Of a DNA stretch of 64,000 bases, positions 39,415 to 48,182 are shown piece by piece. The stretch is from the NCBI GenBank assembly GCA_017308595.1, contig JAFKER010000011.1, positions 117,213-181,212 on the forward strand, read 5' to 3'. The notes under the pieces were generated by a model. That model was not told where the DNA came from, made no database searches, and saw only the letters and a program-made list of their open reading frames with translations. Within the stretch, counting starts at the first letter, position 1. Every line of letters starts with the position of its first letter. A program made the position numbers and the translations under genes. Source of the stretch: Afipia sp. GTDB taxonomy: Bacteria; Pseudomonadota; Alphaproteobacteria; Rhizobiales; Xanthobacteraceae.

Positions 39415-39567
39415 ATGGCAGCAGATGACGGCGATCCGTTCGAGCAAGGGAAGCTCGCGCGATTCAATAACGAGCCGCACGATAACCCTTATCCTGAAAA
39501 CAGCGAGCAGCATCAGCGCTGGGAAGCCGGCTACAAGTTTGTTGAGCAAGGGTTGGCGTCGGTTTGA
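39415..39567 (+). CDS. Small Rmf/CrpP-like protein
   Basis: A 50-residue acidic protein: MAADDGDPFEQGKLARFNNEPHD... then NPYPENSEQHQRWEAGYKF. The CPY-like NPYPE and WEAGY arrangement recalls the ribosome modulation factor/CrpP fold, in which small proteins of this size bind ribosomes or modify ligands. The similarity is by eye and the function is open. A strong AGGGAGG site precedes the ATG, and a bidirectional terminator follows. It stands between hppA and an opposing gene. Confidence 0.6.
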   Translation: MAADDGDPFEQGKLARFNNEPHDNPYPENSEQHQRWEAGYKFVEQGLASV

Positions 39568-39587
39568 TGCTCGCGTGCTTGAATAAA

Positions 39588-39616
39588 AGAGCGGTCGCCT
39601 CGAGGGCGGCCGCTCT
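39588..39616. terminator. Bidirectional terminator
   Basis: AGAGCGGTCGCC and GGCGGCCGCTCT pair over 12 positions (one T-G) with a five-base loop; AATAAA precedes and GCTTTA follows. It serves both the small Rmf-like gene and the converging TctC gene. Confidence 0.8.
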
Positions 39617-39639
39617 GCTTTATGAAAATCTTTGTGGCG

Positions 39640-40641
39640 TCAGTTGACGTCCATCTTCAGGCCTTCCTTGTTGATGATGCCTGCGAACTTCCTGATCTCG
39701 GCATCGATGAAGGCGCTGTATTGCTCGGGCGTTCCGTAGTCCGGCACGGCGCCCATCGCGGCGATGTTCTTCTTGATGTCGTCGCGCTCCAGCATCTTTT
39801 TAATCTCGGCATTGTACGCATCGACGATCGGGCGCGGCGTTCCAGCCTGAATAAACATGCCGAACCAGGATGAGACGTCGAAGTTGGCGAGTTCGGGCGC
39901 GCTCTCGCGCATGGTCGGAATGTTGGGGGCCTTGAAGCTGCGCTCTGGCGTCGTGACGGCCAGCGCGACCAGTTTTCCATCCTCCGTCTGCGGCAGTGAC
40001 GGATAGAGATTGTCGAACAGGATCGCCACGTCGCCGCCAAGCGCGCCGGTCAGCGCCGGGCCGGCGCCGCGGAACGGAATGTGCGTCATCTTCACGCCGG
40101 TCAATTGCATGAACCAGACGGCGGTGAGATGCGGACTTTGCCCGACGCCCGAGGTGCCGTAGTTCAGCTTGTCCGGATTGGCTTTGAGGTAGGCGATCAA
40201 TTCCTTGATCGACTTGATACCGCTGGACGGATGTGCGGAGACGATGTTGGGAATGCGGATCGCGTTGCTGATCGGCTGCAACTGGTCCGCTTTGTAGGGC
40301 AGGGACCGGAAGATGCTGAACGCGACGGCGTTCGGTCCGGGATTGCCGACCAGGATCGTATTGCCGTCCGGCTTCTGCTGGACGTAGTAAGCGGTGCCGA
40401 TCGTGCCGCCGCCGCCGGACTTGTTTTCGACGACGGCCGATATACCCCATGCCTGCTGCAAATGCTGCGCGAGGTAGCGGCCGATGACGTCGGTGCTGCC
40501 GCCCGGCGCCGCAGGGACGATGATCCGCACCGTATCTGTCGGACGCCAATCGGCCGACCTTGCCGGGCGTGGCCAGAGCGGACTTGTAGAAAGTGCGGCA
40601 GCGCCTGACAGCACCGCACGGCGGGACAGTGAACGCGTCAT
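39640..40641 (-). CDS. Bug/TctC-family tripartite tricarboxylate binding protein
   Basis: A 333-residue periplasmic solute-binding protein of the TTT type. The N-terminus LSRRAVLSGAAAL resembles a twin-arginine signal ending about residue 30. VRIIVPAAPGGSTDVIGRYLAQ, VENKSGGGGTIGT, YKADQLQPIS, and NYGTSGVGQSPHLTAVWF are family landmarks. No tctA/tctB membrane genes adjoin, as is frequent for these orphan receptors; the ligand, often a carboxylate, is unknown. Its ribosome site is inside a strong hairpin just upstream. Confidence 0.9.
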   Translation of the reverse strand: MTRSLSRRAVLSGAAALSTSPLWPRPARSADWRPTDTVRIIVPAAPGGSTDVIGRYLAQHLQQAWGISAVVENKSGGGGTIGTAYYVQQKPDGNTILVGNPGPNAVAFSIFRSLPYKADQLQPISNAIRIPNIVSAHPSSGIKSIKELIAYLKANPDKLNYGTSGVGQSPHLTAVWFMQLTGVKMTHIPFRGAGPALTGALGGDVAILFDNLYPSLPQTEDGKLVALAVTTPERSFKAPNIPTMRESAPELANFDVSSWFGMFIQAGTPRPIVDAYNAEIKKMLERDDIKKNIAAMGAVPDYGTPEQYSAFIDAEIRKFAGIINKEGLKMDVN

Positions 40642-40646
40642 CGATA

Positions 40647-40688
40647 TCCTCCCAGATACATCCCGTTTTCGGGATATTATTGGGAGGA
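40647..40688 (-). promoter_or_regulatory. Hairpin sequestering the TctC-gene ribosome site
   Basis: Read on the minus strand, TCCTCCCA pairs with TGGGAGGA (eight perfect pairs) and, after a small internal loop, ATCCCG pairs with CGGGAT around an AAAA tetraloop, extendable by A-T and T-G. The 3' arm contains the whole GGGAGGA Shine-Dalgarno, which ends five bases before the ATG. Such a stem should block translation unless opened, as in RNA thermometers or trans-acting RNA control. As DNA it is also a large palindrome. Confidence 0.6.
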
Positions 40689-40776
40689 AGCGTATCGGGC
40701 AGGTTTCGCGACGGCAAGCATGGCCGCCGCCCGGGATATTTCGCTCAGCAAAATGCCGGCGGTTGCACGGCGGTCA

Positions 40777-41244
40777 TTAATTCGGGCTGAGCAGTTTGAA
40801 GATCGGTGTCAGGTAACTCATTTCCTGACCGCTGGTCGGTGTCGTCCGGCTGATGAAGTCGAAGATCTTGCCGTCCTGAAGTCCATAATTGGCGACGCGC
40901 TGCACGGTTCGGTTCTTGTCGAAGTAGATCGCGATCACGCGCTGGTCGACAACGGTCTGCTGCATGAACGCCACTTTGCGCTCGGAGCGCTGCGAGATGT
41001 AGTAGAAAACCTCACCGCTCAGGGTCGCGACGGTAGACGGCGTTCCCATCACGATCAGGACCTGATCCTGGCTGGCGCCGATCGGAATCTGCTCGAGCGC
41101 GCCCGGTGGCAGAATATATCCCTTCTGGAACTGCTCGCCGGTGCAGGCCGTCAGCGCGGCGCTGACGAGCAGCATCGCGGCGGCCCCGCGCAAGCGGGCC
41201 ACCAGTCTGCGTTCTCCAGCAATCGGCGATCTGAAAACGGTCAT
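40777..41244 (-). CDS. bamE: Outer membrane assembly lipoprotein BamE (OmlA)
   Basis: Small lipoprotein of the BAM complex that stabilises outer-membrane protein insertion. The 155-residue precursor has a signal with lipobox SAALTAC (cysteine about residue 34), then the SmpA/OmlA domain: IPIGASQDQVLIVMGTPSTVATLSGEVFYYIS and VIAIYFDKNRTVQRVANYGLQDGK. It lies divergent from the bc1 chaperone gene. Confidence 0.9.
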   Translation of the reverse strand: MTVFRSPIAGERRLVARLRGAAAMLLVSAALTACTGEQFQKGYILPPGALEQIPIGASQDQVLIVMGTPSTVATLSGEVFYYISQRSERKVAFMQQTVVDQRVIAIYFDKNRTVQRVANYGLQDGKIFDFISRTTPTSGQEMSYLTPIFKLLSPN

Positions 41245-41376
41245 GTCTCGCCTGGCCTTCCTGTTGCCTCTTGCATCAGCTTGAGCGTTGACGTACCGGG
41301 CAGAGCATCCGATTTCAACATACCGGAAGCTCCGAGACGATCAGGATCGTGGCCGGCTTCGACGTGGAACCCTAAA

Positions 41377-41931
41377 ATGCTTTGGCCATTCAATCGGTTC
41401 AGGAACCCCACCGTCCCGCGCGGCACCATTGAAGCGATCTATGGCATGATCGTGGCGCAAGCGCGAGAACCTGCGTTTTATGCGGGGCTTGGCGTGCGTG
41501 ACACGGTTAACGGCCGATTCGACATGCTGATCCTGCACCTGTGGCTGGTGCTGCGCAGGCTGCAGCCGATGGATGGCGGGAATGGCCTGTCGCAGGCGCT
41601 GTTTGACCGGTTCTGCGCCGATATGGACGCCAACCTCCGCGAAATGGGTGTTGGGGATCTGACTGTGCCCAAGCGAATGCAGGCCTTTGGCGAGGCATTT
41701 TACGGCCGCTCTGCCGCTTACGATCTGGCCTTTGCGGGCGGCGGCGAGGATCTTGCACAAGCCCTGTCCAAGAATGTCTTCAACGGTGAGGCCATGGACA
41801 GCGCGCGGGTGCTGGCGGCCTACGTCCGTGACGCGAGCGATGGTTTGGGCGTGGTGGACAATGAGTCCGTCCGGAAGGGCGCGTGGACGTTTCCCAAGCC
41901 TCCACCTGTACCGTCGGGGGCGATGTCATGA
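41377..41931 (+). CDS. Ubiquinol-cytochrome c reductase assembly chaperone (CBP3-like)
   Basis: A 184-residue homologue of mitochondrial CBP3 (ubiquinol_cyt_C_chap), thought to assist cytochrome b or bc1 assembly. TIEAIYGMIVAQAREPAFYAGLGV, DTVNGRFDMLILHLWLVLRRL and LREMGVGDLTVPKRMQ.FGEAFYGR are the conserved blocks. The ATG at 41377 (MLWPFNRFRN) fits relatives; a far longer in-frame reading crosses the opposing bamE gene and is spurious. It overlaps yceD by four bases (ATGA). Confidence 0.9.
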   Translation: MLWPFNRFRNPTVPRGTIEAIYGMIVAQAREPAFYAGLGVRDTVNGRFDMLILHLWLVLRRLQPMDGGNGLSQALFDRFCADMDANLREMGVGDLTVPKRMQAFGEAFYGRSAAYDLAFAGGGEDLAQALSKNVFNGEAMDSARVLAAYVRDASDGLGVVDNESVRKGAWTFPKPPPVPSGAMS

Positions 41932-42518
41932 GCAGGGCAGGTCACATGGCGGACGCCAGTCATCCCTGGAGCTTCCCGGTTCTGGTCAGCCAGCTACCGG
42001 AGGCCGGATTGCATCAGGTGCTGGAAACGACCCCCGCGCAGCGCGGCCTGCTGGCCGCCGCGGCCGGCGTCACGGCGGTGCTGCAAGCCGAGGCAAGCCT
42101 GGAGGTTACCCCCGAAGCCGGAGGCCGTGTGCATGTCGCAGGGACGGTTCGTGCGCGGGTGGAGCAGACCTGTGTGGTCTCGCTTGATCCCGTTGAGAAC
42201 GACGTCGAGGAACTGATCGATGTGACCTTTGCGCCGCCGGACCAAATTTCAGCCATGCCGAAATCCGTTCAGAAGGAGCAGGGCGACGACGCCGAAATTC
42301 CCGATTTGCCGGAGCCAATCGTCAATGGCGCGATCGATCTTGGAAAGCTCGCGACGGAATTTCTGGTTTTGGGAATAGATCCCTACCCACGCAAGGCAGG
42401 GGCTGCTTTTGCAGCGCCGGAGACGCCGCCGGACCCTGACGAGCATCCGTTCGCGGCGCTGAGGGCGCTTAAGGAGGCGCCGGGCGGCTCCAAGGGCAAA
42501 AAACCCAAGGGAAAATGA
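41928..42518 (+). CDS. yceD: YceD/DUF177 family protein
   Basis: A 196-residue protein of the DUF177 family, linked to 23S rRNA accumulation in plants and bacteria. The centre has VAGTVRARVEQTCVVSLDPVE, with the conserved cysteine, DVTF, and DLGKLATEFLVLGIDPYPRK; the C-terminus is Lys-rich. In many bacteria it precedes rpmF, but here plsX follows after a 195-base gap with no L32 gene. That gap holds an inverted repeat CTTGACC/GGTCAAG near 42535-42562. Confidence 0.85.
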   Translation: MSRAGHMADASHPWSFPVLVSQLPEAGLHQVLETTPAQRGLLAAAAGVTAVLQAEASLEVTPEAGGRVHVAGTVRARVEQTCVVSLDPVENDVEELIDVTFAPPDQISAMPKSVQKEQGDDAEIPDLPEPIVNGAIDLGKLATEFLVLGIDPYPRKAGAAFAAPETPPDPDEHPFAALRALKEAPGGSKGKKPKGK

Positions 42519-42713
42519 CGCGGTTGCAGGGGCGCTTGACCGAAGCTTTGGCTTGGGTCAAGCCGTTGTATCGCACCATAAAAACGCTATTGTCGCTGCC
42601 GGCTGGGGTTGTGTTCTCAGTAGCTGACTTTCGCCCTCCGCCATCGGACACGATGGCTTCCAGCTCGCGGCCGGTTTCGTCAAGGCTGCAACGATCAGGT
42701 TTCCGGAACGCTT

Positions 42714-43775
42714 ATGCCGCAAAAGGTTCGAATCGCGCTTGACGCCATGGGCGGCGATTTCGGTGCATCGGTTGTCGTACCGGGCGCGGCGCTTGCGCTG
42801 ATGCGGCATACCGATGTCGAATTTCTGATGGTGGGCGACAGTGCGCAGATCAATGCGCAGCTCGACGCCCATCCCGCGCTCAAGGCCGTCTCAAAAGTCC
42901 GCCACGCCGATATTGCGATCAGTATGGACGAAAAGCCGAGCCAGGCGCTGCGCCGCGGCCGCAAGTCCTCATCGATGTGGCTTGCGATCGATGCGGTGAA
43001 GCACGGGGAGGCCGATGTTGCCGTGTCGGCGGGCAACACCGGCGCCCTGATGGCGATGGCGCGGTTGAACCTGCGCATGATGCCCGGCATCGATCGTCCT
43101 GCCATTGCGGCGGTCTGGCCGACGGTGCGCGGCGAGTCCGTTGTACTCGATGTCGGTGCGTCCATTGGCGGTGATGCCCGCCATCTTGCATCGCTCGCCA
43201 TCATGGGCAGCGCCATGGCGCGGGTTCTGTTCGACCTCGAACGGCCCACGGTCGGCCTGCTCAACATCGGCGTCGAGGAAGTGAAGGGCGTCGAGGAAGT
43301 GCGCGGCGCCGCCGAACTGCTGCGCGCCATGAACCCGCCGCAGCTCGATTTCATCGGCTTTGTCGAGGGCGACGGCATCGGCAAGGGCGCTGCGGATGTC
43401 ATTGTCACTGAGGGGTTCAGCGGCAATATCGCGCTGAAGACCGCCGAGGGAACGGCTCGGCAGATCGCGGAATACCTGCGCAGCGCCATGGGCCGGACCT
43501 GGCGCTCCAAGCTCGGTTACATTTTCGCGCGCGGGGCGTTCAATGCGTTGCGGGACAAGATGGACCCGCGCAAGGTCAACGGGGGCGTTTTCCTCGGCCT
43601 GAATGGCGTGGTCATCAAAAGCCATGGCGGAACTGACGCCGAAGGTTTTGCGTCGGCAGTCGAGGTCGGTTACGACATGGTTCGCTACGATCTCCTGCCC
43701 AAGATCAATCAAACACTCAACCGCGACGGCCACGCTCTTTCGATCGTGCCGAATGCGCAGGAGGCTGTCTCGTGA
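42714..43775 (+). CDS. plsX: Phosphate acyltransferase PlsX
   Basis: Makes acyl-phosphate from acyl-ACP for phospholipid synthesis with PlsY. The 353-residue protein has [12 protein letters not shown] near the start, [23 protein letters not shown] and [28 protein letters not shown], all family-typical. The stop overlaps the fabH GTG start (GTGA), coupling the two lipid genes. Confidence 0.96.
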   Translation: MPQKVRIALDAMGGDFGASVVVPGAALALMRHTDVEFLMVGDSAQINAQLDAHPALKAVSKVRHADIAISMDEKPSQALRRGRKSSSMWLAIDAVKHGEADVAVSAGNTGALMAMARLNLRMMPGIDRPAIAAVWPTVRGESVVLDVGASIGGDARHLASLAIMGSAMARVLFDLERPTVGLLNIGVEEVKGVEEVRGAAELLRAMNPPQLDFIGFVEGDGIGKGAADVIVTEGFSGNIALKTAEGTARQIAEYLRSAMGRTWRSKLGYIFARGAFNALRDKMDPRKVNGGVFLGLNGVVIKSHGGTDAEGFASAVEVGYDMVRYDLLPKINQTLNRDGHALSIVPNAQEAVS

Positions 43776-44749
43776 CTGTGATGCGTTCGGTAGTGCTCGG
43801 CCATGGTGCTTATTTGCCTGAGCGCGTTCTGACTAATGCCGAACTGGCGAAGATGGTCGACACCTCCGATGAGTGGATCGTCCAGCGCACCGGCATCAAG
43901 GAGCGCCACATTGCAGCCGAGGGAGAGTTCACCTCTCATCTTGGACTCAAGGCAGCGCAGGCCGCGCTTGCCAATGCCGGAATCGATGCACAATCGATTG
44001 ACCTGATCGTGCTCGCGACCTCGACCCCGGACAATACCTTCCCGGCGACGGCGGTGGCGATCCAGAACGGACTTGGCATCAACCACGGCGCGGCATTCGA
44101 TCTGCAAGCCGTTTGCTCCGGGTTCATTTTCGCTTTGGCGACCGCCGACAACTTTCTCAAGAGTGGCGCTTTCAAGCGTGCGCTGGTGATCGGGGCGGAA
44201 ACCTTTTCGCGCATCCTCGACTGGAACGATCGCGGAACATGCGTGCTTTTCGGTGACGGTGCGGGCGCGGTGGTGCTGGAGGCGCAGCAGCAGGCGGGAA
44301 CGACGGCCGATCGCGGCATCCTGACCACGCATCTGCGGTCTGACGGCCGCCACAAGGACAAGCTGTTTGTAGACGGTGGTCCGTCGAGCACACAGACCGT
44401 CGGTCATCTTCGAATGGAAGGCCGCGAAGTGTTCAAGCATGCCGTCGGCATGATTACCGACGTCATTGTCGATGCGTTCGAGGCGACAGGAACGACGGCG
44501 GAGGATGTGGACTGGCTGGTTCCGCATCAGGCTAACAAGCGCATCATCGATGCGTCGGCCAAAAAGCTGCATATTGCGCCGCAGAAAGTCGTTCTGACGG
44601 TCGATCGTCACGGCAACACGTCGGCGGCATCTATTCCGCTGGCACTGGCTGCCGCCGTCGATGACGGACGGATCAAACCAAACGATCTTTTGATGCTGGA
44701 AGCGATGGGCGGCGGCTTCACCTGGGGATCGGCGCTCTTGCGCTGGTGA
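43772..44749 (+). CDS. fabH: 3-oxoacyl-ACP synthase III
   Basis: Starts fatty acid synthesis by condensing acetyl-CoA with malonyl-ACP. The 325-residue thiolase-fold enzyme has the Cys-His-Asn triad in AVCSGF (C115), VPHQANKR (H252) and [10 protein letters not shown] (N282), plus [14 protein letters not shown] near 32-45. It begins with GTG at 43772 overlapping the plsX stop. Next comes ihfA with its own promoter. Confidence 0.96.
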   Translation: MTVMRSVVLGHGAYLPERVLTNAELAKMVDTSDEWIVQRTGIKERHIAAEGEFTSHLGLKAAQAALANAGIDAQSIDLIVLATSTPDNTFPATAVAIQNGLGINHGAAFDLQAVCSGFIFALATADNFLKSGAFKRALVIGAETFSRILDWNDRGTCVLFGDGAGAVVLEAQQQAGTTADRGILTTHLRSDGRHKDKLFVDGGPSSTQTVGHLRMEGREVFKHAVGMITDVIVDAFEATGTTAEDVDWLVPHQANKRIIDASAKKLHIAPQKVVLTVDRHGNTSAASIPLALAAAVDDGRIKPNDLLMLEAMGGGFTWGSALLRW

Positions 44750-44812
44750 GCTTTTTGCTAAAGTCTAACGCAAATTGAAAATGAATTCATGCTGTTGCAT
44801 TGATGAGCAAGG

Positions 44813-44841
44813 TTGACCCTCGGTCACTAAGCTCATAATTT
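44813..44841 (+). promoter_or_regulatory. Sigma-70-type promoter of ihfA
   Basis: TTGACC at 44813-44818 and TAATTT at 44836-44841 are 17 bases apart. A transcript would start near 44848, giving a 30-base leader before the ihfA ATG. The surroundings are A/T-rich compared with the flanking genes. Confidence 0.6.
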
Positions 44842-44878
44842 CAGAACAGAAAATTTTTCGCCGTGAGCGGGGCAGGCG

Positions 44879-45208
44879 ATGACCGGAACCGGGAAGACAG
44901 TCACACGCGTTGATCTGTGCGAAGCCGTCTATCAAAAGGTAGGGCTGTCGCGCACGGAGTCGTCCGCGTTCGTGGAACTTGTACTCAAAGAGATCACAGA
45001 TTGCCTCGAGAAGGGCGAGACAGTGAAACTGTCTTCGTTCGGCTCGTTCATGGTGCGCAAGAAGGGACAGCGCATCGGCCGTAATCCCAAGACCGGAACG
45101 GAAGTGCCTATCTCGCCGCGCCGGGTTATGGTGTTCAAACCGTCTGCGATTCTCAAGCAGCGCATCAACGGGAATGGCAGCGAAGGCGCTAACGGCGCTG
45201 ACGACTGA
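44879..45208 (+). CDS. ihfA: Integration host factor subunit alpha
   Basis: DNA-bending nucleoid protein that pairs with IhfB. The 109-residue protein has the DNABII core: [46 protein letters not shown], and [13 protein letters not shown], where RNPKTG carries the intercalating proline. A short polar tail follows. A plausible promoter lies just upstream and merR follows within 41 bases. Confidence 0.95.
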   Translation: MTGTGKTVTRVDLCEAVYQKVGLSRTESSAFVELVLKEITDCLEKGETVKLSSFGSFMVRKKGQRIGRNPKTGTEVPISPRRVMVFKPSAILKQRINGNGSEGANGADD

Positions 45209-45249
45209 GGTTTGAATAGAACGGCGGCTTTCAACGGGGAGCCCTGCAA

Positions 45250-45912
45250 TTGGACAAGGCGCCGGACGCGTTTCGGACGATCAGTGAGGTTGCTGACGAC
45301 CTCGATGTGCCGCAGCATGTCCTGAGGTTCTGGGAAACACGTTTCACCCAGATCAAGCCGATGAAGCGGAGCGGTGGTCGCCGCTATTACCGCCCCGACG
45401 ATGTCAATCTGCTTCGCGGTATCCGCCGGCTGCTCTACGGCGAAGGGTACACCATTCGTGGTGTGCAACGCATTTTGCGGGAGCAGGGCATCAAATCGGT
45501 CCAAGGTCTCACAGACGCTTCTACCGATCACGCCAGGGCCTTGTTCGACGGCCCGTCATTCGCTGCGGAGAGGAGCGATGACATCCCCGATTTGGCAGAA
45601 CTCGAAATCGCAACTGAAGACGAAGTTGAATTAGACGAGCCTGCCACCGACGAGCAAGAGGATGAGATTCCGGCATCGCCGCTGTCCTTGCGCGACCTCG
45701 GGCCGCCTTTGTCGGAGATGAGGCCTCCGAAGGTTGTCGTGGCCAAACCGGTTTCACCGGCGCCGGTCAACGGCTCGTCCGGTGCCGAGGCTTATGCTCC
45801 GCCGAACATCCGGAAAAATGCACGGCCGATGGATCGCGGCAAACTGCAGGCTGCGCTCGATGATCTGATCGGGGCGCGCGCGTTGATCGATCAGGTACTG
45901 AAAGACAGTTAG
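45250..45912 (+). CDS. MerR-family transcriptional regulator
   Basis: A 220-residue protein beginning with TTG ([20 protein letters not shown]), with a winged helix [26 protein letters not shown] near 27-50 and a long acidic, low-complexity middle (about 110-150). A helical tail ends it. The ihfA-merR pairing is constant in Rhizobiales, and this MerR type is often found there; target genes are unknown. The TTG is chosen because GGGGAG is suitably spaced and no ATG is nearby. Confidence 0.88.
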   Translation: MDKAPDAFRTISEVADDLDVPQHVLRFWETRFTQIKPMKRSGGRRYYRPDDVNLLRGIRRLLYGEGYTIRGVQRILREQGIKSVQGLTDASTDHARALFDGPSFAAERSDDIPDLAELEIATEDEVELDEPATDEQEDEIPASPLSLRDLGPPLSEMRPPKVVVAKPVSPAPVNGSSGAEAYAPPNIRKNARPMDRGKLQAALDDLIGARALIDQVLKDS

Positions 45913-45950
45913 GCAGCTTCGCGGCAAGTTTTTAAAGCGTTGTTTGCTTG

Positions 45951-47060
45951 TCAGCCGAAGAGGCGGCGTAGCGCCTTCGCAAACCGGACCGATCGGGAGC
46001 GTTCGAGTTGTTCGTATCGGGACTGGTACTGGCTCCGTTCCTCGGCCCATTGCCCCATCGGTTCCAGTTTATTGACATAGGTTCGGCAGAACTGAATCTG
46101 CTCGCTGCGAAAAACATCCGGATCGAAAACGCGGCGCGTGCCGGACTGAATAACCGAGGCGTAGATATCTTCGAGTTGCAGGATTGTCCGATCCAGATCG
46201 GCATCCTGCCTCACGCGGCGACTGACGGACTCTGCGTCTTCTGCGGAGTATGCACTGACTGCATCGGTCAGGGCTGTCAACGTTGGTTGCTGCACAAGCA
46301 TGCCGACGCCGAAGTTGAAGCTGCGCCCCAGATCGTAATTGTGTGTCGTGACAAGCCCGCCAAAGCCGCGGCCATCCATAAGAACGACGGCGGCACCGGA
46401 CGCCATCGCCTCCAACGCCGTGCGGGCTGTCGTGAATACGATATCCGCTTCGGCGCATCGTTGCTCGACGTTATCGATGGGCTTTCCGACGCCGTGGCCG
46501 TAGGCTTCGAATTGCACGCCTGTCCGCCGACAAGCCTCGGCGATGATCACTTCCGGGCCGCTATGTTTGACAAGCGATAGTGCGCGCAGAGGTTTGAAGG
46601 GAAGGGGAAACGGACGTGGCCGAATGCGACGAAGGTCGACAGCATTGTGCAGTATTTCGATGTCGTCGGCAGATACTCCGTCAGATTTTACTAGGCGGGC
46701 CTTGCATGCTTCATCCACCGCAAATATGCGTAGGATTTGTGAGAAGCGAGGTGGTGCGTCGAACCACGCTGATGCGCTGTGACAAATCCAGATCGCGGGT
46801 GTGTTGGGAAAAGCGATGATCGCTTCGCCTGTATTCGGGGCATGATGTCCGTGAATGATATCGGGCGTGAACCGGAGCTTTAGAAGGTCGTCGACAACAC
46901 AAATTCGGAGGTCTTTCAATTCCTCCGCCAGTGGACCGATCGTCGGTGCATAGATGGCGACTTCGTGCTGTCGCTCCGAAAGACGCCGCGCCAGATCCCG
47001 CACGACGATTTCGGTGCCGGTTCGTAAAGCCAGACGAATATTTGTAATCAGGATTTTCAC
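45951..47060 (-). CDS. Glycosyltransferase, GT4-like
   Basis: A 369-residue GT-B fold protein. The N-terminal half begins MKILITNIRLALRTGTEIVVRDLARRL; IIHGHHAP and ICHSASAWF follow; the C-terminal part has FTTARTALEAMASGAAVVLMDGRGFGG, the sugar-nucleotide-binding E-x7-E-like region of family 4 enzymes in a somewhat divergent form. The tail is rich in Arg and Glu. Its start overlaps the PIG-L-like gene stop by four bases, making a two-gene operon inserted between merR and tRNA-Pro. Donor and acceptor are unknown. Confidence 0.75.
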   Translation of the reverse strand: MKILITNIRLALRTGTEIVVRDLARRLSERQHEVAIYAPTIGPLAEELKDLRICVVDDLLKLRFTPDIIHGHHAPNTGEAIIAFPNTPAIWICHSASAWFDAPPRFSQILRIFAVDEACKARLVKSDGVSADDIEILHNAVDLRRIRPRPFPLPFKPLRALSLVKHSGPEVIIAEACRRTGVQFEAYGHGVGKPIDNVEQRCAEADIVFTTARTALEAMASGAAVVLMDGRGFGGLVTTHNYDLGRSFNFGVGMLVQQPTLTALTDAVSAYSAEDAESVSRRVRQDADLDRTILQLEDIYASVIQSGTRRVFDPDVFRSEQIQFCRTYVNKLEPMGQWAEERSQYQSRYEQLERSRSVRFAKALRRLFG

Positions 47061-47854
47061 CGAGGCTGCTCTCGGCGGGTATTCTCCAGCAGACCATGGA
47101 TAATGTTTTCGACGTGATGCCAGCGGATGACATCGCCATAAATTCCCGCAGCTTTGCGTGCCTCTCCAAAGAATTCGTATTTGGGTTGCACACCGGGTGG
47201 TTGAATCACCTGTTCAAGGGACGGAGGTAGGAAGAAAGGTTCAGTTCGTGCGTGATCTTCACCCTCAATTTCTCTCAATTCAAGAACTTCGCGCTCGACG
47301 TCGGGATAGCGCCCGATGGCGGCGCGTTTTTCCGCGAGTTCATCGCTGGATAGTTCAACGCAAAATGCGCCGGCCCCTTTTTGCACCGGGCCAGCCAATT
47401 GCGCGGGGACGACATCGTATTGCAGGACCTGTATGGGAAAGCCAAGTTTGTCGGCAGCTTCCTGAGCCGCCAGCCGCCCCATGACATGAGTTAGATCGTG
47501 AGCAACCGAGTAAAGTTGCCAGCCATCGACTACGAGTTGCTGGGGACGATGCTTGACCAGAATTTCGACGGCAGTTTTCTTCCACCGTAGAAACGGCGCA
47601 ATATCCCCCGCAAGAACGACAGCATAGAGGTCGCGGTCGAGCGTGTCGCCGAACAATTCTGATGGATCCGCACCGGTAATGGCGAGAATTTCTGCTGAGG
47701 CATTCAGCCTGCTTCTGTCGGCGCCCGATCGAGATCCGGTCGTCAGGATCATGCAGGCAGGTCTTGTACGGCGTATCCAACCATAGACCCGCAGTTCGTG
47801 TCCGGGATGCGCGATAAAAAGCGCAGGACGCGGCGCGGGGATGACTGCGGTCAT
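47057..47854 (-). CDS. PIG-L-like (LmbE-type) putative deacetylase
   Basis: A 265-residue protein beginning PALFIAHPGHELRVYGW, which fits the position of the PIG-L/LmbE zinc motif AHPDDE but reads HPGHE. A second His-rich site, HDLTHVMGR near 123-131, could complete the metal site, and HHVENIIHGL lies at the end. This divergent relative may be a zinc N-deacetylase acting on a sugar linked to the neighbouring glycosyltransferase, but the change of the aspartates leaves the chemistry uncertain. It forms an operon with that transferase. Confidence 0.55.
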   Translation of the reverse strand: MTAVIPAPRPALFIAHPGHELRVYGWIRRTRPACMILTTGSRSGADRSRLNASAEILAITGADPSELFGDTLDRDLYAVVLAGDIAPFLRWKKTAVEILVKHRPQQLVVDGWQLYSVAHDLTHVMGRLAAQEAADKLGFPIQVLQYDVVPAQLAGPVQKGAGAFCVELSSDELAEKRAAIGRYPDVEREVLELREIEGEDHARTEPFFLPPSLEQVIQPPGVQPKYEFFGEARKAAGIYGDVIRWHHVENIIHGLLENTRREQPR

Positions 47855-47917
47855 ATGGACGGACTAACTATTGGACATCCCTCGATCCAGAGCCGATGAC
47901 GCGAATAGAGATCAAAA

Positions 47918-47995
47918 TGGTCGGAGCGAGAGGATTCGAACCTCCGACCCCTAGTCCCCCAGACTAGTGCGCTAACCGGGCTGCGCTACGCTCCG
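47918..47995 (-). tRNA. tRNA-Pro (anticodon GGG)
   Basis: Reading the minus strand, acceptor arms CGGAGCG and CGCTCCG pair, followed by A and an encoded CCA. The D arm is GCGC/GCGC; the anticodon stem CTAGT/ACTAG encloses loop CTGGGGG with anticodon GGG; the T arm GGAGG-TTCGAAT-CCTCT is normal. It reads CCC and, by wobble, CCU proline codons. It lies at the edge of the glycan region. Confidence 0.95.
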
Positions 47996-48182
47996 AACCG
48001 TGCCAGAAGGCCCCGATGCTGTAGCGTCCTTCGGCCCCCCGCGCAAGAAGGGGAAGACTGTGATTTTAACGGGCCAAGGGCCATTTTCGGCACACAGCCA
48101 GCCCGGGTACGACCCGGATCGCGATCAGCCTGCGTGATATGCGATTGATCTAAAATCGCCGCGATTCGCTTAGGGGCCCTTC

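Noticed and set aside
40720-41376. Extension of the bc1 chaperone frame upstream across bamE
   Set aside because: Family homology begins at 41377 and the upstream part is antisense to a recognised lipoprotein gene.
47918-47995. tRNA-anchored attachment site with a duplicated 3' end
   Set aside because: I did not find a second copy of the tRNA end by reading, so no att repeat is claimed.
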